From: Pedobacter mucosus
GTDB lineage: Bacteria; Bacteroidota; Bacteroidia; Sphingobacteriales; Sphingobacteriaceae
Direction of reading: 5' to 3'
NCBI RefSeq assembly: GCF_022200785.1
Contig: NZ_CP087585.1
Coordinates: 3,906,001-3,970,000 of the forward strand
DNA length: 64,000 bases
The notes beneath the pieces are model-generated. The model did no database searches, was not told the origin of the DNA, and saw nothing but the letters and a program-made list of their open reading frames with translations. Position 1 is the first letter of the stretch, and each line of letters opens with the position of its first letter. Positions 18,514-26,850 of the stretch are shown here, piece by piece. Both the position numbers and the translations under genes were made by a program.

Positions 18514-19785
18514 TTGAAAGTAATACACCTAAACACATATGATGGGAATGGAGGCGCAGGAAGAGCCTGTTTACGCCTCAGTGATGCATTGAAAGCAAAT
18601 GGAATCGATTCAAAAGTATTGGTATATTATAAATTTGGTCAAAATTTTAAAATCGATACTTTCAGTAAAACACCTTTACAAAAAGCAAAGGCGGTTTATA
18701 ATATTTTAGCTGAAAGATATTATTCAAAATGGCTTAGCAAATCTGTTAAAACGCCATTTAGTTTGCAGTGGTTTGGCCGTTCGATTATTAATCATCCAGA
18801 AGTTAAAAACGCAGATGTTGTTCATTTGCATTGGATTAACCATGGTTTTTTAACGCCAAAATTTTTAGCAGAGCTTGATGAATTAGATAAACCCATCGTT
18901 TGGACATTCCACGATAGCAACGCTTTTACTGGTGGTTGCCATGTGCGTTATGGCTGCGAAAACTTTCACCAGCAGTGTGGCAATTGTCCGATTTTAAAAT
19001 TTAATGGCCCAAATGATATTTCACATAAAACCTGGCTTCGGAAGCAAAAGGCTTATACCAAACTAAATTTTCATATTGTAGCGCCAAGTAAATGGATGGC
19101 AGGCTCAATAAAATTTAGTAGTTTGCTGGGTACTAGAAAAGCAAGTGTGATTCCTAATACAATTGAAACTAAAATTTTTAAGCCATATGTAAAGGCTGAG
19201 GCAAAGAAAATTTTAAAGATTAATCCTGATAAATTCGTGTTAATGAGTGGTTTTATGCCATCAAAAAACGATAAACATAAAGGCACACCTTACCTAATTG
19301 AAGCTTTAGAAATTCTTTCCCGCCGACCGGGAATAAAGAAAGAAAATATCGAACTGGTCATTTTTGGCAATAAAGAAAGTGCTGAAATGCCAACTTTTCC
19401 TTTTAAAACCACATTTTTAGGCACCATAAATAAAGATGATCACCTAGCAAAATGTTATTCAGCAGCTGATGCTTTTATCACGCCATCTTTAGAAGATAAT
19501 TTGCCGAATACCGTAATGGAAAGTTTGGCTTGCGCTACACCAGTTATTGCTTTTACTACAGGCGGTATTCCTGACATGGTGAAACATTTAGAAAACGGCT
19601 ATTTGGCAGAATATAAAAACGCCGAAGATTTAGCCAATGGAATTGAGTGGCTTTATTTGCATGAAAACAAAGAAGATGTTCAAAAAGCTGCAAGACTAAG
19701 TATTTTAACTAATTTTTCTGAAGATATTATTGCGGCCGAACATATCCATCTTTATGAAACTTTGATTAATTTGCATCCAAAGTAG
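18514..19785 (+). CDS. GT4 family glycosyltransferase, TTG start
   Basis: This 423-residue GT-B enzyme opens with KVIHLNTYDGNGGAGRAC, the typical GT4 nucleotide-sugar start, so the TTG at 18514 is the required start codon. Residues about 146-165 carry the Cys-rich CHVRYGCENFHQQCGNC, seen in a subgroup of Bacteroidota GT4 enzymes and possibly a small metal site. The C-terminal Rossmann half has the donor-binding EDNLPNTVMESLACATPV (about 328-345). A cytosolic glycan-assembly role is likely. The gene is followed after 6 bases by a DUF1016 nuclease and then another glycosyltransferase. Confidence 0.87.
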   Translation: MKVIHLNTYDGNGGAGRACLRLSDALKANGIDSKVLVYYKFGQNFKIDTFSKTPLQKAKAVYNILAERYYSKWLSKSVKTPFSLQWFGRSIINHPEVKNADVVHLHWINHGFLTPKFLAELDELDKPIVWTFHDSNAFTGGCHVRYGCENFHQQCGNCPILKFNGPNDISHKTWLRKQKAYTKLNFHIVAPSKWMAGSIKFSSLLGTRKASVIPNTIETKIFKPYVKAEAKKILKINPDKFVLMSGFMPSKNDKHKGTPYLIEALEILSRRPGIKKENIELVIFGNKESAEMPTFPFKTTFLGTINKDDHLAKCYSAADAFITPSLEDNLPNTVMESLACATPVIAFTTGGIPDMVKHLENGYLAEYKNAEDLANGIEWLYLHENKEDVQKAARLSILTNFSEDIIAAEHIHLYETLINLHPK

Positions 19786-19791
19786 CCATAT

Positions 19792-20883
19792 ATGGAAGTT
19801 TCTAAAACCAATGTTGAAAGTATTATAGCATTGAAATCTGCTATTTTGCAAAGCCGTTATCGTGCTGCAACTTTGGTTAACAAGGAACTTTTAATGCTTT
19901 ATTTCGCCGTTGGAAAATTTATTTCCATAAAGGTTAAAGAAGAAAAATGGGGCGCAAAGGTTTTAGATAATCTCTCTACTGATTTGCAAATTGAACTACC
20001 TGGATTAAGAGGCTTTTCTGCGACAAATATGAAACGGATGCGCTTCTTTTTTGAATCTTGGGAAACATATATCGCAATTAGTCCGTCACTGACGGTCCAA
20101 TTACAAGCCGTTGATTTACAGGAAATTATATTTAGTCCGTCAGTAACGGTCCAATTAGAAAAAAGCTTTAACAATGTTAGTTTTACCCATCATATAGAGA
20201 TCCTTCAAAGAGCAAAATCTATAGATGAAAAAGTATTCTATATTCAAAAAACGGCATCAGAATTTTGGAGTTTGAGCACTTTAAAAAACCACCTTAACAA
20301 CCAAACGTTTCAAAAAACTGGCAGCTTACCTAATAACTTTTTAAAAACGATATCTAATGATGATATCAGGCAGAAAGCACTTCAATCTTTTAAAGATGAA
20401 TATTTGCTCGATTTTATCAATATAGAAGATGTAGATGATACGAATGAGCGAGTACTTGAAAGCGAAATTGTTCAAAATATAAAGAAATTTTTAATGTCTT
20501 TAGGTTCTGATTTCGCCTTTATTGGAAATCAATACAGATTAATTATAGAGGAAGAAGAATATTTTATAGATCTCCTATTCTTTAATCGAAAGCTACAATG
20601 CTTAGTTGCTTTTGAACTCAAAACAGGTAAATTTAAGCCTGAATACATGGGTAAAATGAATTTTTATTTATCAGCGTTGGATGAGTTAATAAAACAGCCA
20701 CATGAGCAACCTTCGATAGGAATTATTCTCTGCAAGGAAAAAAAGAACAAGATTGTAGAATTTTCATTTCGAGATTTCAATAAGGCCATGGGCGTATCGA
20801 CCTATAAAACAACAACAAGCCTTCCTGCTGCTTTTGAGGGCTTATTACCAAATGCTGAAACATTAAAAAAACTAATGGATTAA
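19792..20883 (+). CDS. DUF1016 (YhcG-type) PDDEXK nuclease
   Basis: This 363-residue protein has the DUF1016 N-terminal helical domain (about 1-90; YFAVGKFI, LRGFSATNMKRM) and the C-terminal PDDEXK nuclease fold. The nuclease residues are Asp in YFIDLLFFN (about 258) and ELK in LVAFELKTGKF (about 276). Such proteins are predicted DNA endonucleases, often in mobile or defence settings; no specific role is proven. Here it sits between two glycosyltransferase genes (6-base gap upstream, 2-base gap downstream) and looks like an insertion into the glycan operon. The linker carries a duplicated palindrome-containing repeat at 20078-20157. Confidence 0.87.
   Translation: MEVSKTNVESIIALKSAILQSRYRAATLVNKELLMLYFAVGKFISIKVKEEKWGAKVLDNLSTDLQIELPGLRGFSATNMKRMRFFFESWETYIAISPSLTVQLQAVDLQEIIFSPSVTVQLEKSFNNVSFTHHIEILQRAKSIDEKVFYIQKTASEFWSLSTLKNHLNNQTFQKTGSLPNNFLKTISNDDIRQKALQSFKDEYLLDFINIEDVDDTNERVLESEIVQNIKKFLMSLGSDFAFIGNQYRLIIEEEEYFIDLLFFNRKLQCLVAFELKTGKFKPEYMGKMNFYLSALDELIKQPHEQPSIGIILCKEKKNKIVEFSFRDFNKAMGVSTYKTTTSLPAAFEGLLPNAETLKKLMD
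20078..20157 (+). repeat. duplicated palindromic 26-base repeat inside the DUF1016 gene
   Basis: Two 26-base copies (20078-20103 and 20132-20157) agree at 24 positions and are offset by exactly 54 bases (18 codons). The core of the first copy, CCGTCACTGACGG, is a perfect palindrome around one central base. The second copy reads CCGTCAGTAACGG. They encode SPSLTVQL and SPSVTVQL in the linker between the helical and nuclease domains. Confidence 0.75.
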
Positions 20884-20885
20884 TT

Positions 20886-21632
20886 ATGCCAAAGCTCTCC
20901 GTAATCACCATTGTTTATAATAACGTTCGGGATATTGAGCGAACGATAAAATCTGTTGTTAATCAATCTTATAAAAAAATTGAATACATTATAATTGATG
21001 GCAAATCTACCGATGGAACGTTTGAGGTTGTTCAGCAGTACAAAAACCATATTACAAAAATCATTTCCGAGCCTGATAGAGGTATTTACGATGCCATGAA
21101 TAAAGGCTTAAAACTTGCTACTGGAGATTACATTTTATTCATGAATTCTGGAGATGAAATTTATGATGAGCATACGGTTGAAGAAGTATTTGAAACTTCG
21201 CCAGGGGCTGATATCTATTATGGTGAAACAGAAATGTATAGCGATGATTGGAAAAGTTTAGGTCGCAGAAGGCATGAAGCTCCTGAAGAGTTCGACTGGA
21301 CAAGCTTTAAATATGGTATGAATATTAGTCACCAGGCCATTTACGTTCGCAAAAACATAATTTCTCCTTTTAATTTGAATTACAAATACAGCTCTGATAT
21401 CGATTGGATTATTAAAGCAGCAAAAAAGGCATCAAACATTGTAAATACGCATCGTTACGTCGCAAAATATTTGATTGGTGGAATGAGCAAAAAGAAGCAC
21501 TTGGCAAGTTTGAAAGAGCGCTTCACAATCTTTACTAAATATTATGGGTTACTTCCTAATATTTTTAATCATTTCGTAATTGCCGTTAATATTATCTTTT
21601 ATTTTATGCGGCATCGAAAAACCAACGATTAA
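20886..21632 (+). CDS. GT2 family glycosyltransferase
   Basis: This 248-residue enzyme has the GT2 start KLSVITIVYNNVRDIERTI, the nucleotide-binding DGKSTDGTFE, and DRGIYDAMNKGLKLATGDY followed by the metal-region MNSGDE (about 80-86). It matches the WcaA/WcaE-like glycosyltransferases of exopolysaccharide clusters. There is one hydrophobic C-terminal segment (FVIAVNIIFYFM), possibly peripheral to the membrane. It starts 2 bases after the DUF1016 stop, so the two are in one transcript. Confidence 0.88.
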   Translation: MPKLSVITIVYNNVRDIERTIKSVVNQSYKKIEYIIIDGKSTDGTFEVVQQYKNHITKIISEPDRGIYDAMNKGLKLATGDYILFMNSGDEIYDEHTVEEVFETSPGADIYYGETEMYSDDWKSLGRRRHEAPEEFDWTSFKYGMNISHQAIYVRKNIISPFNLNYKYSSDIDWIIKAAKKASNIVNTHRYVAKYLIGGMSKKKHLASLKERFTIFTKYYGLLPNIFNHFVIAVNIIFYFMRHRKTND

Positions 21633-21653
21633 TTATTTCCAGTTATAAATTGG

Positions 21654-22697
21654 CTACAACTTAACCTGTCTGATAATATTTTTAATATTGAGTTCAACAA
21701 TATCTGTCATGGTTCTACACCTCAAATAGTTTGAATCTTTAAAATATTCACTCATACTTTGCTTTAATAACGCAATGTTTTCTGGAGTTGTTAAGGCTTC
21801 TTTATTTGAAACATCTCGAAGATCTGCTAGTCTATGCCGCTCGCTCCTCACCCTGTGCACAATCGACGAACGTTCTTCTTGCTGATATTGGAGAACTGTT
21901 TTATCAGTAAGTTGTTCCATACTCATTTTAACGTAAGGCAAGTTTTCTTTGAAAAATTGAGGTAAATAAACCTTTAAATTGCCTTCGTAAAACTGTTGAT
22001 CAAAATCGATTGCTCGAATTTTAAATTGAATATCATCAAAGTCTGGAGTAATTTGTACAACAAAATTATATGCCCTCATATCGCCTAGAAGCATGATTAG
22101 GCAGCGTTCGTTAAATTTTACAAATTCTTTTGCAATTCTAGTTGGGTTAAATTCTGGCGAATATAGTTGCCCTTTTGTAAAAACATCACCAGGAATTCCT
22201 GCAATATGTTCTTCAATTAATGTGTCCCCATCAACCAAATAATTTACTTGGTTTGGAGATAATATTTCTTCGAGTTCCAAACCATATATGCGAGATGCAT
22301 CAGCTTTTTTGATGTAAAAATAATCATAAACATCATTCAGTCGATTTACAATTCTTATTCGAAAAGGATGCGTATTGCCAAAAGTACAGTATTCTATTTT
22401 ATCGATATATTTATGTTGAACAATGCGCAAATTACCAGATGCTTTTAGACTTGCATAAATTTCCTTTAACCCTGCATGAAGTTTTTCAATTAAATTCTGA
22501 GCATAAATTGGTCCTTCCCAAAGAGAATCTTTACCAAATTTATCCATTAATGGAAAAGCCTCATCAAATTGCATTAAATCATTATAGCTGATGGGCAATT
22601 TGGCTTCACGTTGGTAAGTACGCAAGTATTTCTGCAAGGCTGGTGTTACCGGGAATATAGGTTTCTTGCGAGATATTTTTACGTCATCATTTTCCAT
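21654..22697 (-). CDS. unrecognised protein with kinase-fold-like motifs
   Basis: I do not recognise this 347-residue protein as a named family. Its motif order resembles an atypical kinase: Lys in YFYIKKAD (about 125-132), Glu in LELEEI (about 140-145), a hinge-like TLIEEHIAG (159-167), GDMRAYNFVV (205-214) in the place of the HRDxxxxN loop, and AIDFDQQ (229-235) in the place of DFG. A kinase-type sugar or lipid modification is an inference. A TTG at 22703 would add two residues; I use the ATG at 22697. The upstream gene on the same strand is a LpxL-type acyltransferase (87-base gap), which hints at a lipid A or core function. Confidence 0.55.
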   Translation of the reverse strand: MENDDVKISRKKPIFPVTPALQKYLRTYQREAKLPISYNDLMQFDEAFPLMDKFGKDSLWEGPIYAQNLIEKLHAGLKEIYASLKASGNLRIVQHKYIDKIEYCTFGNTHPFRIRIVNRLNDVYDYFYIKKADASRIYGLELEEILSPNQVNYLVDGDTLIEEHIAGIPGDVFTKGQLYSPEFNPTRIAKEFVKFNERCLIMLLGDMRAYNFVVQITPDFDDIQFKIRAIDFDQQFYEGNLKVYLPQFFKENLPYVKMSMEQLTDKTVLQYQQEERSSIVHRVRSERHRLADLRDVSNKEALTTPENIALLKQSMSEYFKDSNYLRCRTMTDIVELNIKNIIRQVKL

Positions 22698-22784
22698 TGC
22701 CAAGCAATGTACTACTTAAATAATTTAACTGCAAAAGAAAGAAATAGATTTGTTGAACACCTTTCAATTGACAGAAAATGCAGC

Positions 22785-23711
22785 CTAATGATTAATGCAT
22801 AGCTGTTTTTCTTCAGCATGATTAGGTTTAGGTGCATCTAATGGTTTTTTATACTTCCACCTTCTATGTGTCCATAACCAATATGATGGTTCTTCTTTGA
22901 TCATTTCTTCTAAAAAATGTGTGTGCATTTCTGTAATTTCAAACGGTTTGGTTTCTTGCGGATGTAAGCAAATTGGAACGCAATCTACTTCGTAATAGCC
23001 TTGTTTTATATATTTTGTTTTTAAGTAAAATACAGGTCGATTTGTTTTTATTGCAATTTTTTCGATTCCTAACTGAACAGCAGTTTCCTGATTTAGAAAA
23101 GTTGTCCAATATTTGGAATCTTCTTTTGATGGCGCTTGATCGCTACCAAATGTAAACATGCTTGCAGAATCTTTACTAGATTGAATAGCCCGTATCGTTT
23201 GGCGCATAGCCACCATTCTATTGCCGAATTTACTCCTCATTTTAAGGAACCAGTTATCAAAAACTTCGCTACTTAAAGGTTTATAAATTGGATAATGCTG
23301 GCCAGAAAAATTGAGTCCAATTGCCATGCAAACCCATTCATAATTGCCATAATGTGATGAACAGAATAATACACTTTCCTTGTTTTTTAGGTAAGCCTCA
23401 ACTAAATCAACGTTTTTGAATTTAACTCTTTTATTAAGTTCCTTTTTAGAAATGCTTTTCATTTTAATCACTTCTACAAATAAAGAGGCGAGGTATTTAT
23501 AATGCTTTTTCTTAATCTTCTTAATCTCATGCATTTCTATTTCTGGAAAAGCATTTAATAGATTTTCTCGTACCACCTTTTTTCGATAGCCAAAAACATG
23601 ATAAATAAGTAAAAAAACTACATCAGCTAATATATATAGAACAGAGAATGGTAAATAAGATAAACTTGTTAAGCAAAATGTTCCGAAATGTGGAAGGATT
23701 CTTTTCATCAT
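22785..23711 (-). CDS. LpxL/HtrB-type lysophospholipid (lipid A) acyltransferase
   Basis: This 308-residue protein has a membrane segment near the N-terminus (about 12-38). The catalytic H-x4-E motif is in CSSHYGNYEW (His117-Glu122). A downstream FTFGSDQAPSKE region (about 180-192) and the C-terminal WLWTHRRWKYKKP signature are both typical of lipid A late acyltransferases. It transfers an acyl chain to lipid A precursors at the inner membrane. Its start has two adjacent ATGs (23711, 23708). A perfect -7 box precedes it at 23730-23737. Confidence 0.9.
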   Translation of the reverse strand: MMKRILPHFGTFCLTSLSYLPFSVLYILADVVFLLIYHVFGYRKKVVRENLLNAFPEIEMHEIKKIKKKHYKYLASLFVEVIKMKSISKKELNKRVKFKNVDLVEAYLKNKESVLFCSSHYGNYEWVCMAIGLNFSGQHYPIYKPLSSEVFDNWFLKMRSKFGNRMVAMRQTIRAIQSSKDSASMFTFGSDQAPSKEDSKYWTTFLNQETAVQLGIEKIAIKTNRPVFYLKTKYIKQGYYEVDCVPICLHPQETKPFEITEMHTHFLEEMIKEEPSYWLWTHRRWKYKKPLDAPKPNHAEEKQLCINH

Positions 23712-23729
23712 CGATGATTATTTGAAATG

Positions 23730-23737
23730 CAAATTTA
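23730..23737 (-). promoter_or_regulatory. -7 box for the lipid A acyltransferase gene
   Basis: On the minus strand the bases read TAAATTTG, an exact TAnnTTTG match, 18 bases upstream of the ATG at 23711. The -33 region is not convincing. Confidence 0.5.
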
Positions 23738-24049
23738 TATGCATGCCAGAATCATATTGCCACGTAATTGTTAGATTTTTATTCCTATTAGTTGTTGTGA
23801 TTGTTCGCTGACGGAAAATCAAGTGAGCGATTAACTTTTGAAAGGTAAATTGTTCCAAATAGCATAGTCTATAATTTCTAAACCTTATTGCAGCGGTATA
23901 CTTTTTGGCTAATTAAGTCTAATTTTTCAGTACCAATCACCAAAAAGATTTAGCGGAAAGAAGGACCAACATTAAAAATAGAGCTGAAAATTGCTTTGCA
24001 AAAAAACCTCACCCTATTAAAGTATTTGCTTAGGCGAATTAGTAGCTGT

Positions 24050-24069
24050 CCCTCTCCTTGAAGAGAGGG
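24050..24069. repeat. hairpin CCCTCTC/GAGAGGG, interspersed-repeat fragment
   Basis: A perfect 7-base stem with a 6-base loop. It resembles the CCCTCTCC-type repeat pieces common between genes in Bacteroidota. It lacks a T-run on either strand, so I do not call it a terminator. Confidence 0.45.
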
Positions 24070-24167
24070 AAGCAAAAGACAGTTAGCTCAAACCTACAAA
24101 AATGAAATTTGCACCAAACTGAGCTGTTATTAATTGTCTTAGGTGGTAAAAAAACAAAACGCAAAAA

Positions 24168-24187
24168 GCCTCGATTTGCATCGAGGC
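24168..24187 (-). terminator. typA: intrinsic terminator downstream of typA
   Basis: A perfect 8-base stem (GCCTCGAT/ATCGAGGC) with a 4-base loop, followed on the minus strand by TTTTTGCG. It lies 47 bases past the typA stop. The plus strand has a shorter T-run (CTTTATA), so it may work in both directions. Confidence 0.8.
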
Positions 24188-24233
24188 TTTATATAACTAT
24201 AGGTTTAAAGTCCCCTTTAGGGGATTTAGGGGT

Positions 24234-26039
24234 TTAAGCAAATTGCTTCCCTTTAACCTTACGTTCTTGCTCTGTTAAATAAATTTTACGTAAACGCATG
24301 CTTGCAGGCGTTACTTCAATATACTCATCAGCTTGGATATATTCCATAGCTTCTTCAAGCGAGAATTTAATTGCTGGCGCAATACGTGTGTTATCATCTG
24401 TACCCGATGCACGCATGTTTGTTAATGGCTTGCCTTTAACAATGTTTACTACTAAATCGTTATCACGGATGTGCTCACCCATAATTTGACCTTCATAAAC
24501 ATCAACACCTGGATCAACAAAGAAACGACCTCTATCTTGTAATTTATCAATTGAATATGCCGTTGTAGCACCTTTTTCCATTGAAACCAATACACCACTT
24601 AAACGTCCAGGAATTGTTCCTTTCCAAGGTTCATAAGCTTTAAAACGGTGCGCCATAATTGCTTCACCAGCTGTTGCTGTTAAAACATTATTACGTAAAC
24701 CGATAATACCACGAGCTGGGATTTCGAATTCTAAGTGTTGTAAATCGCCTTTTGGCTCCATAATTAATAACTCACCTTTACGCTGAGTTACCAATTCGAT
24801 TACTTTACCAGAAACTTCTGCAGGCACATCAACGATTAAAGTTTCAATTGGCTCACATTTTTTACCATCAATTTCCTTGATGATAACCTGTGGTTGTCCA
24901 ACTTGTAACTCATAACCTTCGCGACGCATGGTTTCGATTAATACTGATAAATGGAGAATACCACGACCGTATACTAACCATGAATCTGGAGAATCAGTTT
25001 CAAGAACTTTCAACGCTAAATTTTTCTCCATCTCTTTGTATAAACGTTCTTTTATACGTTGAGAAGTTACTAATTTACCTTCTTTACCAAAAAATGGAGA
25101 GTTGTTAATGGTGAACAACATGTTCATTGTTGGCTCATCAATGCTGATAACTGGCAATTGTTCTGGAACTTCAAAATCAGAAATGGTATCACCAATATCA
25201 AAACCATCAATACCTACAACAGCACAAATATCGCCCGAGCTAACTTCTGTAGCACGTATTTTACCTAAACCTTCGAAAGTATATAACTCTTTTACTCTTG
25301 TTTTAACGATTTTTCCATCGCGTTTAATTAAAGTAACTTGTTGGTTCTCTTTAATTGTACCACGGTGAACACGTCCAATTGCAATACGACCTACGAAAGA
25401 TGAATAATCTAACGAAGTAATTTGCATTTGTAATGTACCATCATTAATTGGTGCAGGTGGAATGTTTGCCACTACAGCATCCAACAAAGCAAAAATATCA
25501 GTAGTTGGAACTTTCCAATCAGTACTCATCCATCCTTGTTTAGATGAACCGTAAATAACTGGGAAATCCAATTGCTCTTCAGTTGCTTCAAGGTTAAAGA
25601 ACAATTCGAAAATTTGTTCGTAAACCTCTTCAGGGCGACAGTTTTCTTTATCAACTTTGTTTACCACCACAATTGGTTTTAAACCAAGCGCTAAAGCTTT
25701 TTGCGTTACGAAACGTGTTTGAGGCATTGCACCTTCAAAAGCATCGCAAAGTAAAAGTACTCCATCGGCCATTTTCAAAACACGCTCAACCTCACCACCA
25801 AAATCGGCGTGACCAGGAGTGTCAATAATGTTAATCTTTACATCTTTGTATTGTACCGATACATTTTTAGATACGATTGTGATACCACGTTCGCGTTCTA
25901 AATCGTTATTATCCAATATCAAATCGCCCGTTTGTTCGTTGTCACGAAAAATCGAACAAGCATGTAAAATCTTATCAACCAAAGTTGTTTTACCGTGGTC
26001 AACGTGTGCTATAATAGCTATATTTCTAATCTTTTGCAT
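24234..26039 (-). CDS. typA: translational GTPase TypA/BipA
   Basis: This 601-residue ribosome-associated GTPase belongs to the EF-G-like family. G1 is AHVDHGKTT (11-19), the effector loop is RERGITI (about 49-55), G3 is DTPGHADFGGEV (about 73-84), and G4 is NKVDKE. The central beta-barrel and the TypA-specific C-terminal domain (ending VKGKQFA) are complete. It assists ribosome assembly and stress or cold adaptation in other bacteria. A good -7 box (26062-26069) lies upstream and a terminator downstream, so it is a single-gene unit. Confidence 0.97.
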   Translation of the reverse strand: MQKIRNIAIIAHVDHGKTTLVDKILHACSIFRDNEQTGDLILDNNDLERERGITIVSKNVSVQYKDVKINIIDTPGHADFGGEVERVLKMADGVLLLCDAFEGAMPQTRFVTQKALALGLKPIVVVNKVDKENCRPEEVYEQIFELFFNLEATEEQLDFPVIYGSSKQGWMSTDWKVPTTDIFALLDAVVANIPPAPINDGTLQMQITSLDYSSFVGRIAIGRVHRGTIKENQQVTLIKRDGKIVKTRVKELYTFEGLGKIRATEVSSGDICAVVGIDGFDIGDTISDFEVPEQLPVISIDEPTMNMLFTINNSPFFGKEGKLVTSQRIKERLYKEMEKNLALKVLETDSPDSWLVYGRGILHLSVLIETMRREGYELQVGQPQVIIKEIDGKKCEPIETLIVDVPAEVSGKVIELVTQRKGELLIMEPKGDLQHLEFEIPARGIIGLRNNVLTATAGEAIMAHRFKAYEPWKGTIPGRLSGVLVSMEKGATTAYSIDKLQDRGRFFVDPGVDVYEGQIMGEHIRDNDLVVNIVKGKPLTNMRASGTDDNTRIAPAIKFSLEEAMEYIQADEYIEVTPASMRLRKIYLTEQERKVKGKQFA

Positions 26040-26413
26040 AAAATGCGCCTCAAATTTGGCGCAAAGATAGTGTATTGGAATGGATTTTCTACTATAACCG
26101 CTACTATTTAAACAGATATAATTTACGTAATTGCTTCATTTTTAATTAGAAAAGTACGTTCAGTGCTTTTTCTTTTGCTTCGTTTTTAATATTCGCTGTA
26201 GCCTTCCTAAAACATGTGAAACAAGCCAGAGTTCTGAAAAAAATAAAAGCTGATGCTTAATCCAGGGCCGCAGCATGCATCAGGTTTAAAAACATGGATT
26301 GAGCGTATATAAATTCGAGATGTGATCTATAAAACAAGATAAATTCAACAGGATAAATTAAGAAAGTTAAAGGTTTTATGGTTCTTCAAACTGATTGCAG
26401 ATTTTTATGTTGT
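26040..26413. other. 374-base gap between typA and the EamA gene
   Basis: The left end holds the typA promoter (26062-26069). The rest shows no coding potential, repeat or RNA motif that I can support. The EamA frame is open from an ATG at 26378, but I place the start further in. Confidence 0.4.
26062..26069 (-). promoter_or_regulatory. typA: -7 box for typA
   Basis: On the minus strand the bases read TATCTTTG, an exact TAnnTTTG match followed by CG, the classic Bacteroidota form. It is 22 bases upstream of the typA ATG. Confidence 0.6.
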
Positions 26414-26845
26414 ATGAACATGTGGATATTTTGGGCTGTATTAGCGGCAATTTCAGCTGCTTTGGTTATTGTGCTTACTAAGGCAGGTTTAAAAACGGTA
26501 GATTCTAACCTGGCATTTGCCATACAATCTGTTTTTATATTAACTATAACCTGGGGACTAGTAACTTTTGAAGGAAATTTAGGCACCTTAAAAGACATTG
26601 ATACTAAAACCTGGATCATCTTAATTTGCGCAGGAATAGCAACAACGCTAGCGACTGTATTTTCTTTTAAAGCTTTATCGCTTGGCAAAGCCTCAACAGT
26701 TTCAACAATTGAACGTACTTCCATCGTATTTGCCATTTTACTTTCTACCATATTTTTGAAAGAAAAATTAACCTGGCAGATCATTGTTGGCGGTATCCTT
26801 ATACTATCTGGAGCCGTATTTATAGCACTTTCAGAGCCCGAATAA
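26414..26845 (+). CDS. short EamA/DMT-type membrane protein
   Basis: This protein of about 143 residues has four or five hydrophobic segments and corresponds to a single EamA (drug/metabolite transporter) repeat of about 140 residues; full-length DMT proteins contain two. The motif GGILILSGAVFIAL near the end and STIERTSIVFAILLS (about 96-110) are typical. Short EamA proteins of this length are known and act as dimers. The frame is open from 26378 but begins with a polar Cys-rich dozen residues, so I start at ATG 26414 before WIFWAVLAAI. It ends 5 bases from the convergent esterase gene. Confidence 0.75.
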   Translation: MNMWIFWAVLAAISAALVIVLTKAGLKTVDSNLAFAIQSVFILTITWGLVTFEGNLGTLKDIDTKTWIILICAGIATTLATVFSFKALSLGKASTVSTIERTSIVFAILLSTIFLKEKLTWQIIVGGILILSGAVFIALSEPE

Positions 26846-26850
26846 TTGAT

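Larger units (their letters stand above)
23712..24233. other. 522-base gap with promoter, repeats and terminator
   Basis: No credible gene is visible here. The gap contains the acyltransferase -7 box at its left end. On the right it has a CCCTCTC/GAGAGGG hairpin (24050-24069), a strong terminator hairpin (24168-24187) and a short CCCCTAAATCCCC-type interspersed repeat (about 24211-24236). The middle (about 23760-24040) shows no motif I could support. Confidence 0.6.

Noticed and set aside
18430-18528. Longer start for the S41 protease gene
   Set aside because: The 33 extra residues would precede a clear signal peptide and overlap the divergent glycosyltransferase start.
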